Origin: Atriophallophorus winterbourni
Lineage: Eukaryota > Platyhelminthes > Trematoda > Plagiorchiida > Microphallidae
NCBI GenBank assembly: GCA_013407085.1
Contig: JACCGJ010001468.1
Coordinates: forward strand, 18,566-82,565
Direction of reading: 5' to 3'
Length of the DNA stretch: 64,000 nucleotides
In this document: piece by piece, positions 12,247 through 23,402 of the stretch
Layout: each line of letters begins with the position of its first letter
Position numbering within the stretch: the first letter of the stretch is position 1
Program-made: the position numbers and the translations under genes
The notes under the pieces: model-generated
Databases searched by the model: none
What the model was told of the DNA's origin: nothing
What the model saw: only the letters and a program-made list of their open reading frames with translations

Positions 12247-13749
12247 AAGGCATATATTCTGCCATGATGCTTCTTAATTATCCTATGATGGCCATTTAAA
12301 ACTCTCCGTATAATTTAATTTAGTAGGGATTTGTAAGCAACACTTGAATTTAGCTTCTAGCAGTGTTGGTATAACTGATCTGAGTTCCATTGTAATACAT
12401 TTCAGTAACTTTGAGCAATGTGAAATAGGCGGCTTGCTTAGGTTGACCGGGCATTTGGCTGCATATATCCACGATGGCAGCAGCTGTTCAAGAGCTCATA
12501 CTCGCACGCAAAACAGAGACATATGTTTAAGTATGTTAGGAAGTCAAGTGCCCGAACAGGTTACAGTATCCTGTTATATTTTATACAGCGAAGCGTGGTC
12601 AGTTGAAGCCTTTTTTCATACGTTGCAAAGCCGCTGCAAACAGCGGTATTTTGCGTATATCACGTAGATAAATTTATATATACATAGCGCTTGCAAGCTC
12701 TCCACTAAATATCATTAGCCACATTTTGCCGTATTTAGTGTTGAAGGAAGAATTTTTTGTACTCTTTTCTGACAGTCGGTTCTAAGCTTGAGTAACATTA
12801 ATTTACAAGAAATTCACATGTCGATTTTATGACTAGCGCAACAAAACACCGGAAAATGTCCAAAAATATATATTCGCCTTCAATAATATCTTGAAATAGA
12901 TTTTCCATTTTACAGCAACATCACAGAATAGCAACATTAGTAATTGTTTTTTACATCCGACAGTGGGAAATGCAGCAAATGCAGTAAAGTTTCTGCGGGT
13001 CTTTATTTCGCATAATGCTTCACATGATGCACGCACAACCGGATTAATTCGGAACTTTTTATATATCTACTTGACTGGCCTGCTAAAAGTTTAAACTAAA
13101 ATCATTGTTTTAATTACCAATGTAACTACCAGCGCAGTTTATGTAATGAATTTTTTTCTATTTTTCTTCGTTCACTATAAATTTGTGGTTAATCCTATCG
13201 ATTTTTCAATTTATATCTTCAGTATATGATGGTAGATCCTGTAAATTAATCAGCCACCTGTATACATTTTTTCAGCATTTCTGCTTCTCATATTTACTCA
13301 ATTTTACTAGATTCTCAATAAATTATTATATTCAATAGTCAATAGTTTTATCGTGGTAATAAAAGCTGATAGCGTGTAAGAAACCACTGGGTGGTGTGTA
13401 CAGAGGGTCACACAAAGTGTGCTAAAAAGCATAGATGATGAGAGAAAAACAGGTAGATAGGCCTTATAGCGGGCCATGTTCGCGTATAGCATATATTATT
13501 TAATAATAATAATAGCATACACCTTGATTGGACATTTGTGGCTTTTCATAGGGAGAAGTGTTAGCGCAAGACACATTCCCACTACGTCCTCCAGTGCATT
13601 ACGGACTTGCGGACGGTTGCTTTGGCATAAACAACGTTGATGCTGGTAAGCTGAGGATAAAAAACTGGAGAAAGTGTTAGTCGTTTATGGCTATGTGAGT
13701 GGTATGTAAGTATAATGGGGTAGATCGGAATGGCGAAAGATAAACGAAC
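12247..13749. other. no gene recognised
   Basis: A plus frame at 12344-12667 (107 codons) and a few shorter ones show no domain. A TAATAATAATA run occurs at about 13500. Confidence 0.4.
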
Positions 13750-13750
13750 G

Positions 13751-14460
13751 TCACTTGAGAGTTAACTGCCATAGGTGTTTGTCTAGGCGTTGCTTAAACG
13801 AGGACAGTGACTCAGCACATACCACCTCCGGCAGAGAGCGTTCCAGACACGGCATATTCGAAGGGATAGGAAATACCTTCGACTGTTCAATCGGCTGTTC
13901 TGATAAGCAATCTTGAGATTGTGCCCACGATGATTGCGTCGATTGGATAGAGGCATCAGGGACTTGCAAGGGTGCTGATTCTCTGTGAGAATGCGAAAGG
14001 TCAAAAGGTAATCTCCGCGAAGGAGTCGGTAGCAGATTGAGAAGAGGGCGCTATACTGCAGCCGTTCTTCGTAGGACATGTTTTGAAGGCCGTTGATAAG
14101 CTTTGTTGCTCGCGGTTGTGGCTGTTTGAGGGCGTTCATGTCTTGGAGCCACGGATGCCACGCACTGACTGCATATTCGAGCAGGGGGCGGATGTAAGCG
14201 GACAGTAGCTGTGAAAAGAGTCGTCGGTCAAAGCGTCTGAAAAGTCGCCTCAGAAGACCAACACTGTAGTTTGCGGATCTTGCAGCCTTGTCGCACTGGC
14301 TGGAGCAACCCAAGTCTGGCTGTACGATGACGCCGAGGTCGCGTACCTGGTCCACAGGGCGCAAAAGTTCGTCCCCCAAGTGATAAGCGTAACGAACAGA
14401 GTCTTGAATGGTCAGAATGTGGCATTTTGCTGAGTTGAACGGTAAATTGTGTTCTAATAA
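13751..14460 (-). pseudogene. CR1-like reverse transcriptase C-terminus
   Basis: A 198-codon minus frame (14379-13783) contains the standard C-terminal block of CR1-clade ORF2: V-R-D-L-G-V, then Y-I-R-P-L-L-E-Y-A-V-S-A-W-H-P-W, then N-G-L, then the R-R-L/R-G-D-Y-L-L-T-F-R-I-L region. A frameshift moves the last part (S-L-P-E-V-V ... F-K-Q-R-L-D-K) into the frame at 13969-13751. Another frame at 14425-14228 holds part of the upstream sequence. This is a 5'-truncated, frameshifted copy. Confidence 0.8.
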
Positions 14461-14739
14461 GGCTTATGGTGTTTCCATTAATATATATTCTGACTACAAC
14501 CTTTTTCTACACACAATCGTTTTAAAGTATTATGGTATAGCCGTTTGTTTGTGATTAAAATGAAAGTGCCTTGACAGCCTAATAAAATAGATGAATAATG
14601 ACTATTCTAAATTTGGTGAAAACATAGATTTCAAAACGTTCGTAAAGAGTAGCACAGAAGTTAAAAATGGACAAAATTGTTCAACTATTATATCGATCTC
14701 GAACTGGTCGATACTTTCGTTTATCTTGGCAGTTGTTGA

Positions 14740-15480
14740 GGCTTCTTGATCGATGACAGAGGGTCAACCGCTTGTGAGCTGCATCTCTTTCCAATCAGCA
14801 ACAGTCCAAGAAAGCATCAGATGAACATATCCTGGCCAGTGTTGTACATCTTATCAGTGATTTCATGCAGTACTTTCTCCAATAGTCCCTTGAGATGGTT
14901 TTCAGAGTTTGCCGCCATAAATTCTTGTGCTCTCGTTCAGAGCTCGAACCTGTCAGGTGGATTGTGTGCACTTTTATGGCTTTAAAGCATGGCCATGAGG
15001 AAAGAACGCATATCGCTACCATTGCCTCTTAATAATAGCCGACGACCTATCAGTAATTCCTATCACATACACCAGATACTAAGCCATTCGAGGTTGAAAG
15101 GAACTCTTCACATATGGACCACATTGCAATCCTTTTATTGTTCCAGTCGCCAGTCGTTGCACCTTTTTCAACTGGTCGCGTTCTCCCTTAGTGAATAAAA
15201 AGCTTGCTTGCAAACTATATTCTAAAATTGGTCTCACGTACGTAAAAAAAAGTATGCGAAACATATGGGGCATCCATCAATTACGACCGATTGTTTACCC
15301 AGCAGGGCGGTTTGCGACTATCACAATTGTACCCATGCCATATTCAGTATCAACCGAATCCGGTCGACCGCCTGTGAACTACGTACATACAAACGTGTTA
15401 GGTCCCAAATAAATAACCATGCATTTCTTTTGGTTGACAGGAAGCTGCCAGTTTACCTTCCAATCAAATAATTTCGCTTT
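14740..15480 (-). pseudogene. second CR1-like reverse transcriptase fragment
   Basis: Minus 15273-15079 has T-Y-V-R-P-I-L-E-Y, K-G-E-R-D-Q-L-K-K-V-Q-R-L-A-T and I-K-G-L, the usual CR1-clade C-terminal run. Sequence up to about 15480 continues it upstream with stops. The part below about 15020 is harder to assign. This copy belongs to a different subfamily from the one at 13.75-14.46 kb. Confidence 0.6.
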
Positions 15481-15677
15481 GGAGTACTGTACTATCAGCA
15501 TAAGAGCTTACAATAGCCCTATCTTTGAGAGTGAATTCACCTGGTCCCCCTCACTCTCGCGTATAACAAAACCCACAATGCCAATCTTCGGTGAGATGTT
15601 TTGTCATTTTTTCACATCATTTCCACGAACAACATATAGCCAAAATGGATTACCAAATATTCTACTATGTCCATTGC

Positions 15678-15899
15678 ACGGATGTATAATCGCGCAAAAC
15701 TTCAGTGCTGTGCAGCTAACACCGTGCTAAATTGATTTGACACCGGTAGTGAGCTGCATGCGAAAACAAGCTGGAGTCTCACCGCCATTGCAATTGTCCT
15801 TTTCATTACATGTCTAGACCTGGGCAGTATCGGACAGTATCTTAACCCACATGCAGTCTCTGACTGTGCGGCACTTTCTCTGGTCCCGTCTTGTGATTT
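15678..15899 (-). mobile_element. family A interspersed repeat
   Basis: Full-span but diverged copy, in reverse orientation relative to the copies at 25.6 and 28.5 kb. It keeps the tail (cacggatgt...), the central ATTGATTT block and the hairpin segment around CAGTCTCTGACTG. Confidence 0.75.
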
Positions 15900-15959
15900 T
15901 AAACATTCATATATACTTTAACTCATCATTCTTAAATACGGCAGACCAAATATCGAAAG

Positions 15960-16480
15960 CAGGTCAGTGAGTCGCGGTATGATCGTACACGCTTTCATAT
16001 CCGGTAGTGAAATGCTAACGGAAACCGGGAATATTCATCGATTACGGTCAGATAATAACTTTCGAGTTTATGACGGGATCGGTCCTTTGAAATCGAGACT
16101 CAAAAGCTCTAACGGTTTATGAAACTTGGGCTTGATCTCATGTCCCGCAAGGCACTTCTAGATGATCGATTTTAGAGAATTACTTGATGAACAGAATGCT
16201 CAAGAGAGTGCGTCTGCAGCTTGATCATGAGTTCCGGGTTGATAGATTTTGTCGTACGAGAATTCAGTCGGTTCAATACGCCAGCGTTGAACTTTATCGT
16301 TTTTCTATTTCCTCTGAGCTTCGAATAATACATTAATACCACGTGTCTCTAATCAGATATCAATTTAATCTTCTAATAATTGATCAGTTGCTTCGGCCTT
16401 AACGTTTTGAAACTGCTCTAAATGTTTCTGATGCTGTGGAATCATGGGAGCATTGGTTTTACACATTCACAAACTTGTAA
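15960..16480 (-). pseudogene. Ty3/gypsy integrase fragment
   Basis: The minus strand repeats, with decay, the integrase segment found at 17160-17290 (the part around L-D-F-K-G). It is too broken to give a continuous frame, and probably belongs to a second overlapping gypsy relic. Confidence 0.45.
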
Positions 16481-17300
16481 AAATGAATTATGTTTTTATA
16501 TATGCTCTTCAAGTTTTATTCGATTGCGTCAAGTTGATTGAAATGGGGTGGGAGAGACTTTGCGCAATATGAGTACCGAATTCATGAATTTCAGAATGTT
16601 TGCCAGAACGAGCAGGTGTGTTTTCCTCAAGATTAATAGGGCTAATGGCCCTTAGACAATCGTTACCTTTTGGAGCTTGATGACGGATTGTAACTGTATC
16701 TTTTCTACCATCTGGAAAAACGAACGTGGGCATATTTCGAGTTGCATTCTAACAATTCAACTTCCTCAGCAAAAATATCATATCGGGAATTTCGGGAATG
16801 CTTCTTGAGCAACACAATACCGAATATAGTTAGCCATGTAGGAATTGGTAGTACCTGTCCCCGACCGATAGTTGTGGTGTTTGTAGCGACCGAATTGAGT
16901 GCAACGCATCCAGAAGGACCATCTCCCATTCCAGAGTAAGTAGAATCGACTTCCATAAAATGCCATTGAGCCGTTAAACTTGACCGTTTCACTTCGAATT
17001 CTATGGCGTGGTAGGGCTAGTGGCGACGCCATTGTCGTGGAGAAATTGTCTTAGTTCAGTAGACATGAAAGATTAACCGCGATCGGAGTGTATTTAATCT
17101 GCCGTGCCAATTGTTTTCAAAACTACCCGAAGGCATTTGATGACGGTTTATGATGTCATGTCAGGGCTAGTCAAAGCGAATGGGCAGCGGGTATATTCAT
17201 CGATGCTTGTTAGCAAGTAACGGTTCCGGCTTGTTGATGGTAGTGGCCCTTTGAAATCGAGACTGAGTCTTTCGAAAGGCTGGGTAGCCCTTATCAATGC

Positions 17301-17536
17301 ACGGATGTGCAATCGTTCAGCATTTCTGTGATGTACGGCTAACATCGTGCTAAATTGATTGGCCAACGATAGTGAGCTGCATGCTGAAACACGCTGGAGT
17401 CTCACTACCATTCCTATTTACCCCTCATATCTGTCTATGCCTGGGCAACCTGACAGTATCTTAGCCCACGTGCAGTCTCGGACTGTGCGGCACTTTGCCT
17501 GGATCAGGCTTGTGCTTTCATACCATACCATATACT
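17301..17536 (-). mobile_element. family A repeat inserted in gypsy integrase
   Basis: The copy splits the gypsy frame between the zinc-binding and core parts of integrase. Its flanks carry similar short sequences (CTTATCAATGC on the left, CTTTATCGATTGC on the right), read as a decayed target-site duplication. The inner end carries the CATACCATACCATA terminal run typical of this family. Confidence 0.8.
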
Positions 17537-18024
17537 TTATCGATTGCGCGCCTGTCGGTTTGAAGTTTTGAGGCTTTATTTCACAACATACAGAACAATC
17601 GGCAGTCATTTTCCGGACCTCATCCAAGGAGTAAGGCAAGTTCCGCGCACGAATTTAGCGGGTGACGCCCGGGTGGCATAAGTTCTCACGTAACTGACAG
17701 TTTTATAAATGGTTCCACAAAACCACATACGGCGCGTGAAAGCGCTTTCGCTGCTTGATTCCGGGCTTGGTCGGTAAATCACATCATATTATCATATCGT
17801 GACAGCTTTAAACGCCAACGTTGAATTTTGTCGTTTTTAATTTTACCACATTGTTTATTGTCATACATTAAGGAGACGGACGCTGGTCCGTCACTAGTCT
17901 GAATTTGTGGTTTATAAGATAATGCCTCCATTTCCTTACAGCCTCAACGATTGCACACGCCTCTTCTTTGATAACCGAGTGATGTTGCTCACTGTCATTC
18001 AACGTTCGTGAGAAGAAAGCTGCT

Positions 18025-18095
18025 GGGCACCTGACAGTCTTTGGCTGTGCGGCACTTTGCCTGGATCAGGCTTGTGCTTTCAGACCAGACCAGAG
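18025..18095 (-). mobile_element. family A fragment (hairpin end only)
   Basis: Contains the TGCCTGGATCAGGC hairpin and the neighbouring CTGTGCGGCAC segment, then the terminal run as CAGACCAGACCAGA. The rest of the repeat is missing. Confidence 0.65.
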
Positions 18096-18430
18096 AGACC
18101 ACTCTGATTGGCGTTGCGGCGATCGCTACGCCAGGTGCATCAGTTTATACTGTCAATAGAATCGCATGATCGATTGTGATTAGCAAGGCATCCTCGGGAC
18201 GGCTTTTTAACTGTTTGAATGCAGAAAGCGTAGATTCAGGAAAAGGGAAAACTTTGTTATGGATCGGTGGATATATAGTGTCTGAAAACCGGGGTATCCA
18301 ATGAGAGTTATAGGCAACATGCCAACTGCTCGTTGTTGAGATTTAAGATCGACTCTTAGAGGGGCCAGGCGGTTTTGGTCCGGTTTGATAATACCTTTGG
18401 ACATTTCGCAACGGAGTATTTTAATAGAAC

Positions 18431-18645
18431 GGATTTGCTATCGTACAGTACTTCTGTGCTGTGCGGCTAACATCGTGCTAAATTGATTGGCCATTGGTGG
18501 TGAGTTGCATGCTGAAACAGGCTGGAGTCTCACTACCATTTCTATTTTCTTCCTCATATCTCTCTAGGCCTGGGCAACCTGACAGTATCTTAGCCCACGT
18601 GCAGTCTCGGACTGTACGGCACTTTGCCTGGATCAGGCTTGTGCG
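18431..18645 (-). mobile_element. family A repeat inserted in gypsy reverse transcriptase
   Basis: Nearly full-length copy. It separates two adjacent parts of the gypsy reverse transcriptase (S-Y-I-K-M-N-E upstream and S-K-G-I-I-K-P downstream), which shows that it post-dates the gypsy insertion. Confidence 0.8.
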
Positions 18646-19150
18646 TTTATTCATTCATTTTGATATAACTGACGGCAGTTATACTCTTCCTATCACTGAA
18701 CGTTAGTCCGTACGTTTCTGCAGTTTTCAAAATGTAGGATAGGTTTTTGTCGAGATCGGCTTTATCTCGACCACAGATGACATTGTATGCGAACGTGTCA
18801 GATAGTTTTTCTTTGATTATTAGTTTATCAATGATGCGCTGGAAACACGCTACTCCGTTGGCCACACCAAAGGGAATTCGATAGAATTGGTGGAGTCTGC
18901 CGGCTGCTTTGAATTCACCGAATGGTTTATCCTCGTCATGTATTGGGTAATATGCCCTCCGCTGATCTAGATTACTGGAAACATTGTAAACAGCGATATT
19001 TTCAAAAAGTTGATCGATCTTTGGCAAAGAGTAAGCATCAAGGTTCGTGAATCTGTTGATTGTCTGGCTATAATCAATGACAGACCGTTTTTGTGACGTT
19101 CGCTGGTAGTGATTAAAACCTGAGCCCGCCAGGGAGAAGATCTGATGAAA

Positions 19151-19511
19151 TGCTCATCGACAAAAAGTGACGTCTGGATTTAGTGGCTATTGGCTTTCAG
19201 TCAGCAGATAAGTTATTGAAGAGAGATGGAAGTGACTTTGGCTGCTATAAGTCCACATATGAAGAGCGAAGGTTTGGGGCCTCCAAACGGGATCTTGACC
19301 TTTTCGTGCATTTTCAAAAGTCATGTCCATACAGTACATCTGAATACAAATTAGACATTACTAAAAATTTGAATTGTGGATAAACCGACTTATAATATAT
19401 ATATATATATAATAATGATATATATATATCATTATTATTATTTATTTATTTTGTGTATATTTTTATTGTTAAGTTTATGTTTTTTGCTAAATACTTTTAT
19501 CTGTTTTACAG
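19151..19511. other. intron end upstream of KMT2 exon
   Basis: Holds a short plus frame without recognisable domain, an AT repeat with an inverted repeat (19409-19438) and the pyrimidine-rich acceptor ending in TTTTACAG at 19511. Confidence 0.6.
19409..19438. repeat. 30-nt perfect AT-rich palindrome
   Basis: The two 15-nt halves are exact reverse complements centred in a TA run. It could extrude as a cruciform or simply be a microsatellite by-product. It lies about 75 bp before the KMT2 exon acceptor. Confidence 0.85.
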
Positions 19512-22500
19512 ATACCCGTCGATTTAGCACCGATTGCTGATGTCAGTTTTCAAATTTCACAGGAAATGGGCGCTATGGTTGATGCTGTGACAAACCAGAC
19601 AAAATGCGGCGTCACTCACACGAACAATTTTTCATCGTTGTTCCCTAAAATATCTGTTTCAAACTTTTATTCCCTATCACCGACCGTTTACAAGGCTGCT
19701 ATCAAATTTGACGAAGATGCGACTTACTGTTCAAAACAAATCACCGCAACCGTACCTGTTTCACAAATAGACACCTTGTCTCTACAGTCAAGTGATAAAT
19801 GTAACTCCGAATGTAACCCTAGTAAAAGTTCTCTGGGCTGCTTACTGTACCCCGATCCCCATTCTGCCGAATTTCCTGCTACGAAAGGCAAATCTTCGAT
19901 ACAAACTTCTGAATGTTTCTCCAAGTCTCCTATTTTGTCTCCGAAACTTTCAGAAAGCAACCAAACAGAACCTTCTCACAATCATTCGATTTCCGGATCA
20001 GATTCCGCTATTGAGTCCAGCTCACAGGATCAATGTTCCCCCCGTTTTTTTCAAAATGATGTTGATTCGACATCTCGTTCTTCGCCTCAGCAGACTAATT
20101 GCGAAAATACCACCGACGGAAGTTTGTCGTTCGCACCAGTTCACTCCCAACGTTCTGCAGGCATTTCCAACGTATCACTAGACCCAAACCCCGCTGCGTA
20201 TTCCATTTGTGATGGCCCATTCAGCGAAACCGTCAATTTAAATGGTTCCCCTAATCGATCATTTCAATCAAAACCTTCAGCCTCCATTGTTGGTCACCAG
20301 CCCATCTCCTTCTCATATGACAATGTTTTTTCGCAAAAGAATTCATCTATCTCATGTAGTTCTTCCGTCAGCTTCTCGAACAGTCATTCAGCATTGTATT
20401 TGCCACAATCCTCCAAAGAGAAAATTGCGCATGCATTAAAATTTTCCAGAACACCCTCATCTTCCATACAAGGGGAGTTTATAGAGTACCCCTCATCATC
20501 ATTTCATCCTGTTCAAGGTTGTAATATAACCACTTCAGGTTATTCAGATGTCCCGGCAGATGCTCATGACAACCCCTGTTCTGCTCATGTATCTAGCGAT
20601 GCTCATCGTAAAAGAAGGTCACAAATTGGTGCCCCTATACGTAATACAAAGCGCCGGAAAAATCGTGACATGAGTGACACATCTACCGATTCCAGCCCTA
20701 ATGTATCAAGGAAATTATTCCAAACAACAAAACTTCGACGATGTGAATTGCTGGAACCTCCTATCTCTCTTCCGATTAATGTCTATCCCCCAGCACCAAT
20801 TCCTCTCCGATACTCTAGTTCCTCTTCCGCTACCATTTCTACTCAATCTCAAAAGTATTTGTCTTTTCCCTTTGGTCTGAATAAATATTTTCGATTGACA
20901 AAAAATGAACTAACGCTGCTCGCGACCGTTTCAAATCCAAGCGAAAGAAATATTGACCCCGAATTTTTGCAGGATAATCTTTTGTTTCATTCGCTATCAC
21001 GAGCAGCTGCCCGCAGTAGCCAGTGGCACTGCTACCGTTCTCCATCTTCGCCTACAATGCCATGTGAACTATTGGAAGGTGATTTTTTACCCGTTACTGA
21101 TGCTAGGTGTACCACGCCGCCGCTGCGCCGAGAACATTCTTGTGAACTTGCCCACAATGCAAGGACACCATTGCCAACAAAATTCAACCGAAATTCAGAG
21201 TCCCCAGTGTTTTCAAGTAGCTGGCATCATGACAAACCCGTAGTATGCTCCCAGTGTGCAATGCAAATCATTGATCTTGAACTTTCAATTGAGATGAATT
21301 CCATTGACTCTGAAGGAAAACTTATCTTTTGTAGCAGCAATTGTCTCGACGATTATCAAAGTCCAGAGTCACTCTCCCAGCGCAATTCGGAAATGGCACA
21401 CAAAAATTTATTTTTCAGTGAAACGCTTTTCCAGGCTGCAACAAATATCCCTGTTTATGTGTTTTCACAAGTACCATCGTCAAAATGTCCGAAGAGTCCA
21501 TGTAAGCGGTTATTTGGTATCGATAAATTGAATAGAAAGAAACGCTTTGAAACTGATTCCAGCAATAAGGCATGCCAACTTCAGAAGAGTGCCCCTTTCC
21601 GTTGGATTACCTCTCGTTGGCGTCGATATTCAAAAGTGACCTTTCGAAGTTCATTTTCTGCGTGTGACCAGTTGGAACTTGAGCAATTATCTCTAACAAA
21701 TTCTGTTACACACGACGTTAATCAGTCCATTGAGTCAGCTGTTGAGGCATCTCTCGATGTATCCACCTCCCGCTCCGCTGACCTCAGATCATGCTTGTTA
21801 TGTGGTTTCACCGGTGACGGGTCGAATGATGTCTCTGGTCGTCTTATACCTTACAATTTCAAGCACTGGCTGCATTTGAATTGCATTCTCTGGTGTTACG
21901 ATACTTACGAAACGGTAAGCGGTGGTCTTGTTGGTGTGACAAGGGCGTTGAAAAAAGCGTTAGAAACTGTTTGTTCTCATTGTCACCGCCCCGGAGCAGG
22001 ATTACCATGCTTCCACCCGGATTGTCTTGATGTGTATCACGTACCTTGTGCTTTCTCACTCCACTGCACCTTCCACGCCGACCGTTCGATGTTTTGTCCC
22101 ACACATGTGTTGGAATGCTCTACCTCTTCCAGGCTTCATTCTCTAGCTGTTCCTCGTCGCGTTTATGTTTGTCAGGATGATGACGATGAAGTGGAAGATG
22201 TTACCATTTTGCTGAATGAATTTATCACTTTTTCTGATATGCGTTCAGAGGAAAGTCGTTCCAGGTTACGTATTGGAGGGTTGATATTACACAGCGTTGG
22301 TCATTTACCACCGACACACCTATCTGGTGAGTTACCTTATTCAACTCACTATATTTATCCTGTGGGGTACTGGAGTACACGGATTTACTGGTCATATCGT
22401 CATCCATACAGACGGTGTTCTTATCATTGCCGCATCGAAAGTTCATCACCACAGGCGACTTTAAAGTTTGTAGTGGCGGTCGAAGAACTTGATGAGCTTG

Positions 22501-23402
22501 TCGAAACGTTTGAAGATTCTACTTGTGATGGTGTATGGGAAAAAATCTTCGATCGAATCAATCACACACGTCGGCACTGTGGTTTTGATAGGCTACGTAT
22601 TGTACGTAAGCGATCATTCGGTGAGATACTTTACGGATTAGCCGAGCCATATATAGTGCGAATAATTGAAACCTTACCAGGTATCGAACGTTTCCCCAAT
22701 TACGTTTTCAAATTTGCACGCGCTCGTTTGACAGACGAATTGCCATTACCGTTAAATCCAAGTGGATGTGCGCGTTCGGAACCAACTGTACTAAAACATC
22801 GGAGCAAAGCCTTTTCGGATTTCTACCACTTCAAACATACGCCATTCATCCACAATGCTATCTCTACACATCAGTTTTCCTCCCCGCGCCTATTACCAGT
22901 CAGTTCCCCTTCTGGCGTTTCCATCGGTGCTAGCAAGTGTCAACAATATCGACGATTACGAACTGAGTGGAAGGCAAATGTTGTTCTCGGACGCTCTCGA
23001 ATTCAAGGTCTCGGCCTTTATGCTGGACGTGATATTAGCAAACACATGTACATTATTGAATATCTCGGTGAAATCATCCGGAGCGAAGTAAGTAACAAAC
23101 GCGAGCGCCTATATGAATCGCAAAATCGTGGGGTCTATATGTTCCGCGTAGATGATGACAGTATTGTGGATGCCACGATGTGTGGTGGGCTTGCGCGATA
23201 TATCAATCATTCTTGTGAGCCCAACTGCAACGCTGAGATTTTAAATTGTGATGGTGGGAGTCACATCATAATTGTTGCCAATCGTGACATTTCCAAAGGC
23301 GAGGAACTGACATATGATTACAAATTCGATCTCGAAGAAGATCGTTCTGATCGTATTCCTTGTCTGTGTGGCTCTGCGCAATGTCGCAAGTGGATGAATT
23401 GA
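19512..23402 (+). CDS. KMT2C/KMT2D-type (MLL3/4, Trr) histone H3K4 methyltransferase, last exon
   Basis: The enzyme methylates lysine 4 of histone H3 in the nucleus, within COMPASS-like complexes at enhancers. This is one 3891-nt terminal exon: acceptor TTTTACAG ends at 19511, phase 0, stop at 23400-23402, 1296 residues. Numbering Met at 19566 as 1: a Ser-rich disordered region (1-550); a C-x-x-C ... C-x3-C-x-x-Y zinc-like pair (561-597) as in MLL3/4; an extended PHD (about 741-848); FYRN (about 900-956); FYRC (about 962-1052); a Win-type motif G-C-A-R-S-E-P (1067-1073) that binds WDR5; SET (about 1130-1255) with N-H-S-C-E-P-N (1214-1220) and Y1250; post-SET cysteines C1266, C1268, C1273; ending R-K-W-M-N. 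The T-E-W-K, S-R-I-Q-G-L-G-L-Y and S-Q-N-R-G-V-Y-M-F-R segments point to KMT2C/D rather than KMT2A/B. Upstream exons (N-terminal PHD cluster, HMG) were not found and must lie further 5', or in a separate gene as with Drosophila Lpt. Confidence 0.93.
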   Translation: MPVDLAPIADVSFQISQEMGAMVDAVTNQTKCGVTHTNNFSSLFPKISVSNFYSLSPTVYKAAIKFDEDATYCSKQITATVPVSQIDTLSLQSSDKCNSECNPSKSSLGCLLYPDPHSAEFPATKGKSSIQTSECFSKSPILSPKLSESNQTEPSHNHSISGSDSAIESSSQDQCSPRFFQNDVDSTSRSSPQQTNCENTTDGSLSFAPVHSQRSAGISNVSLDPNPAAYSICDGPFSETVNLNGSPNRSFQSKPSASIVGHQPISFSYDNVFSQKNSSISCSSSVSFSNSHSALYLPQSSKEKIAHALKFSRTPSSSIQGEFIEYPSSSFHPVQGCNITTSGYSDVPADAHDNPCSAHVSSDAHRKRRSQIGAPIRNTKRRKNRDMSDTSTDSSPNVSRKLFQTTKLRRCELLEPPISLPINVYPPAPIPLRYSSSSSATISTQSQKYLSFPFGLNKYFRLTKNELTLLATVSNPSERNIDPEFLQDNLLFHSLSRAAARSSQWHCYRSPSSPTMPCELLEGDFLPVTDARCTTPPLRREHSCELAHNARTPLPTKFNRNSESPVFSSSWHHDKPVVCSQCAMQIIDLELSIEMNSIDSEGKLIFCSSNCLDDYQSPESLSQRNSEMAHKNLFFSETLFQAATNIPVYVFSQVPSSKCPKSPCKRLFGIDKLNRKKRFETDSSNKACQLQKSAPFRWITSRWRRYSKVTFRSSFSACDQLELEQLSLTNSVTHDVNQSIESAVEASLDVSTSRSADLRSCLLCGFTGDGSNDVSGRLIPYNFKHWLHLNCILWCYDTYETVSGGLVGVTRALKKALETVCSHCHRPGAGLPCFHPDCLDVYHVPCAFSLHCTFHADRSMFCPTHVLECSTSSRLHSLAVPRRVYVCQDDDDEVEDVTILLNEFITFSDMRSEESRSRLRIGGLILHSVGHLPPTHLSGELPYSTHYIYPVGYWSTRIYWSYRHPYRRCSYHCRIESSSPQATLKFVVAVEELDELVETFEDSTCDGVWEKIFDRINHTRRHCGFDRLRIVRKRSFGEILYGLAEPYIVRIIETLPGIERFPNYVFKFARARLTDELPLPLNPSGCARSEPTVLKHRSKAFSDFYHFKHTPFIHNAISTHQFSSPRLLPVSSPSGVSIGASKCQQYRRLRTEWKANVVLGRSRIQGLGLYAGRDISKHMYIIEYLGEIIRSEVSNKRERLYESQNRGVYMFRVDDDSIVDATMCGGLARYINHSCEPNCNAEILNCDGGSHIIIVANRDISKGEELTYDYKFDLEEDRSDRIPCLCGSAQCRKWMN

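Larger units (their letters stand above)
16500..19150 (-). pseudogene. Ty3/gypsy-type LTR retrotransposon pol, broken by insertions
   Basis: In minus-strand order there is reverse transcriptase (19027-18647; segments F-Y-R-I-P-F-G-V and A-Y-N-V-I-C-G where Y-L-D-D is expected), its continuation and RNase H-side connection (18404-18207, S-K-G-I-I-K-P-D), the zinc-binding part of integrase (17639-17540, C-S-V-C-C) and the integrase core (17411-17148, F-E-R-L-S-L-D-F-K-G). Family A repeats interrupt it at 18431-18645 and 17301-17536. The catalytic aspartates of the reverse transcriptase are lost, so it is inactive. LTRs were not identified. Confidence 0.75.

Noticed and set aside
12344..12667. 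107-codon plus frame as a gene or PHD exon
   Set aside because: No domain and no convincing cysteine spacing. By a rough stop-codon estimate, about a dozen frames of this size are expected by chance in 64 kb.
18025..18095. TGCCTGGATCAGGC hairpin as a rho-independent terminator or tRNA part
   Set aside because: It recurs in every family A copy, and the genome is eukaryotic; no cloverleaf or A/B boxes fit.
19512..23402. Assignment to KMT2A/B (MLL1/2, Trithorax)
   Set aside because: The SET, Win-type and FYR sequences match KMT2C/D-specific residues rather than those of KMT2A/B.
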